In this document: in pieces, positions 31,240-31,294 of the stretch
Layout: each line of letters begins with the position of its first letter
Numbering within the stretch: position 1 is the stretch's first letter
Assembly: GCA_963625295.1 (NCBI GenBank)
Contig: CAVFTC010000017.1
Coordinates: 1 to 31,294 of the forward strand
Source of the DNA: CAG-488 sp963625295
GTDB lineage: Bacteria > Bacillota > Clostridia > Oscillospirales > Acutalibacteraceae
Direction: 5' to 3'
Length of the DNA stretch: 31,294 nucleotides
The notes under the pieces: generated by a model
What the model saw: only the letters and a program-made list of their open reading frames with translations
The model's database searches: none
Told to the model about the DNA's origin: nothing
Translations under genes and position numbers: made by a program

Positions 31240-31294
31240 TTAAGGCAATACCGCACAATTAAGGCGCACGCCTTGCTTGAATATGTTTCCGTCA
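31240..31294. mobile_element. MITE-like palindromic element, cut by the window end (copy J)
   Basis: The 55 bases from TTAAGGCAATACCG to the window end match the reverse complement of the right end of the 168-bp copy (8411-8465) at 52 of 55 positions, past the terminal repeat and into the interior. It is therefore probably another full-length copy in the opposite orientation. Bases 31153-31239 between it and the alaA promoter show no feature I can assign. Confidence 0.8.

Noticed and set aside
420..31294. Possible CRISPR array from the recurring palindromes
   Set aside because: Copies are dispersed, vary in length and lie in separate intergenic gaps; there is no regular spacing and no cas gene.

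Overview
The window looks like chromosomal DNA of a low-to-mid GC, Gram-positive member of the Clostridia, probably an Oscillospirales/Ruminococcaceae-type gut anaerobe. The evidence is strong AGGAGG-type ribosome binding sites, TTGACA/TATAAT promoters with 16-18 bp spacers, a Gram-positive LexA box (CGAAC-N4-GTTC) on a UmuC/YolD operon, a lysine riboswitch, CwlD, and NADP-type glutamate dehydrogenase. The genus is inference; no rRNA is present. No CRISPR array, prophage module or transposase gene was seen.

Layout. Positions 1-600 hold a terminator from an upstream unit, a tRNA-Leu(CAA) on the minus strand, and a promoter. Positions 602-5160 are an operon of three extended short-chain dehydrogenase/reductase (SDR) proteins, one with a C-terminal zinc finger, plus a Ser/Gly-rich exported protein. 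After a terminator and a new promoter, 5366-8717 encodes an AMP-forming acyl ligase, a stand-alone condensation-type acyltransferase (HHxxxD) and a discrete acyl carrier protein. Together these suggest a small carrier-protein-dependent conjugation pathway with no ketosynthase or multimodular synthetase. It is the best candidate here for an undescribed system. Positions 8765-12158 (minus) carry an ArsB/NhaD-type permease and the SOS-controlled Y-family polymerase/YolD pair. NADP-glutamate dehydrogenase (gdhA) follows at 12525-13868.

Positions 14003-24726 form a long same-strand run: thymidylate kinase, DUF2156, GNAT, DJ-1/PfpI, MltG, U32 peptidase, MurE, class A PBP, RuvX and VanZ-like. Envelope synthesis is its theme. 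The MurE carries Lys-type rather than meso-DAP-type specificity motifs. A TauE/SafE-like permease split into two half-size genes (minus) comes next, then CwlD and RadA (plus). The right end (minus) has a NhaC-family transporter behind a lysine riboswitch with an intrinsic terminator, which marks it as a LysW-type lysine transporter, and an AlaA-like alanine aminotransferase.

A MITE-like family of imperfect palindromes runs through the whole window. Its ends read TTAAGGCAAYRCCG...CGGTRTTGCCTTAA. I count ten copies: one complete 168-bp copy (8298-8465), one cut by the window end (31240-31294) and eight short derivatives. All lie in gene leaders or at gene 3' ends, and three genes take their stop codons from a copy, two of them with their last residues as well.
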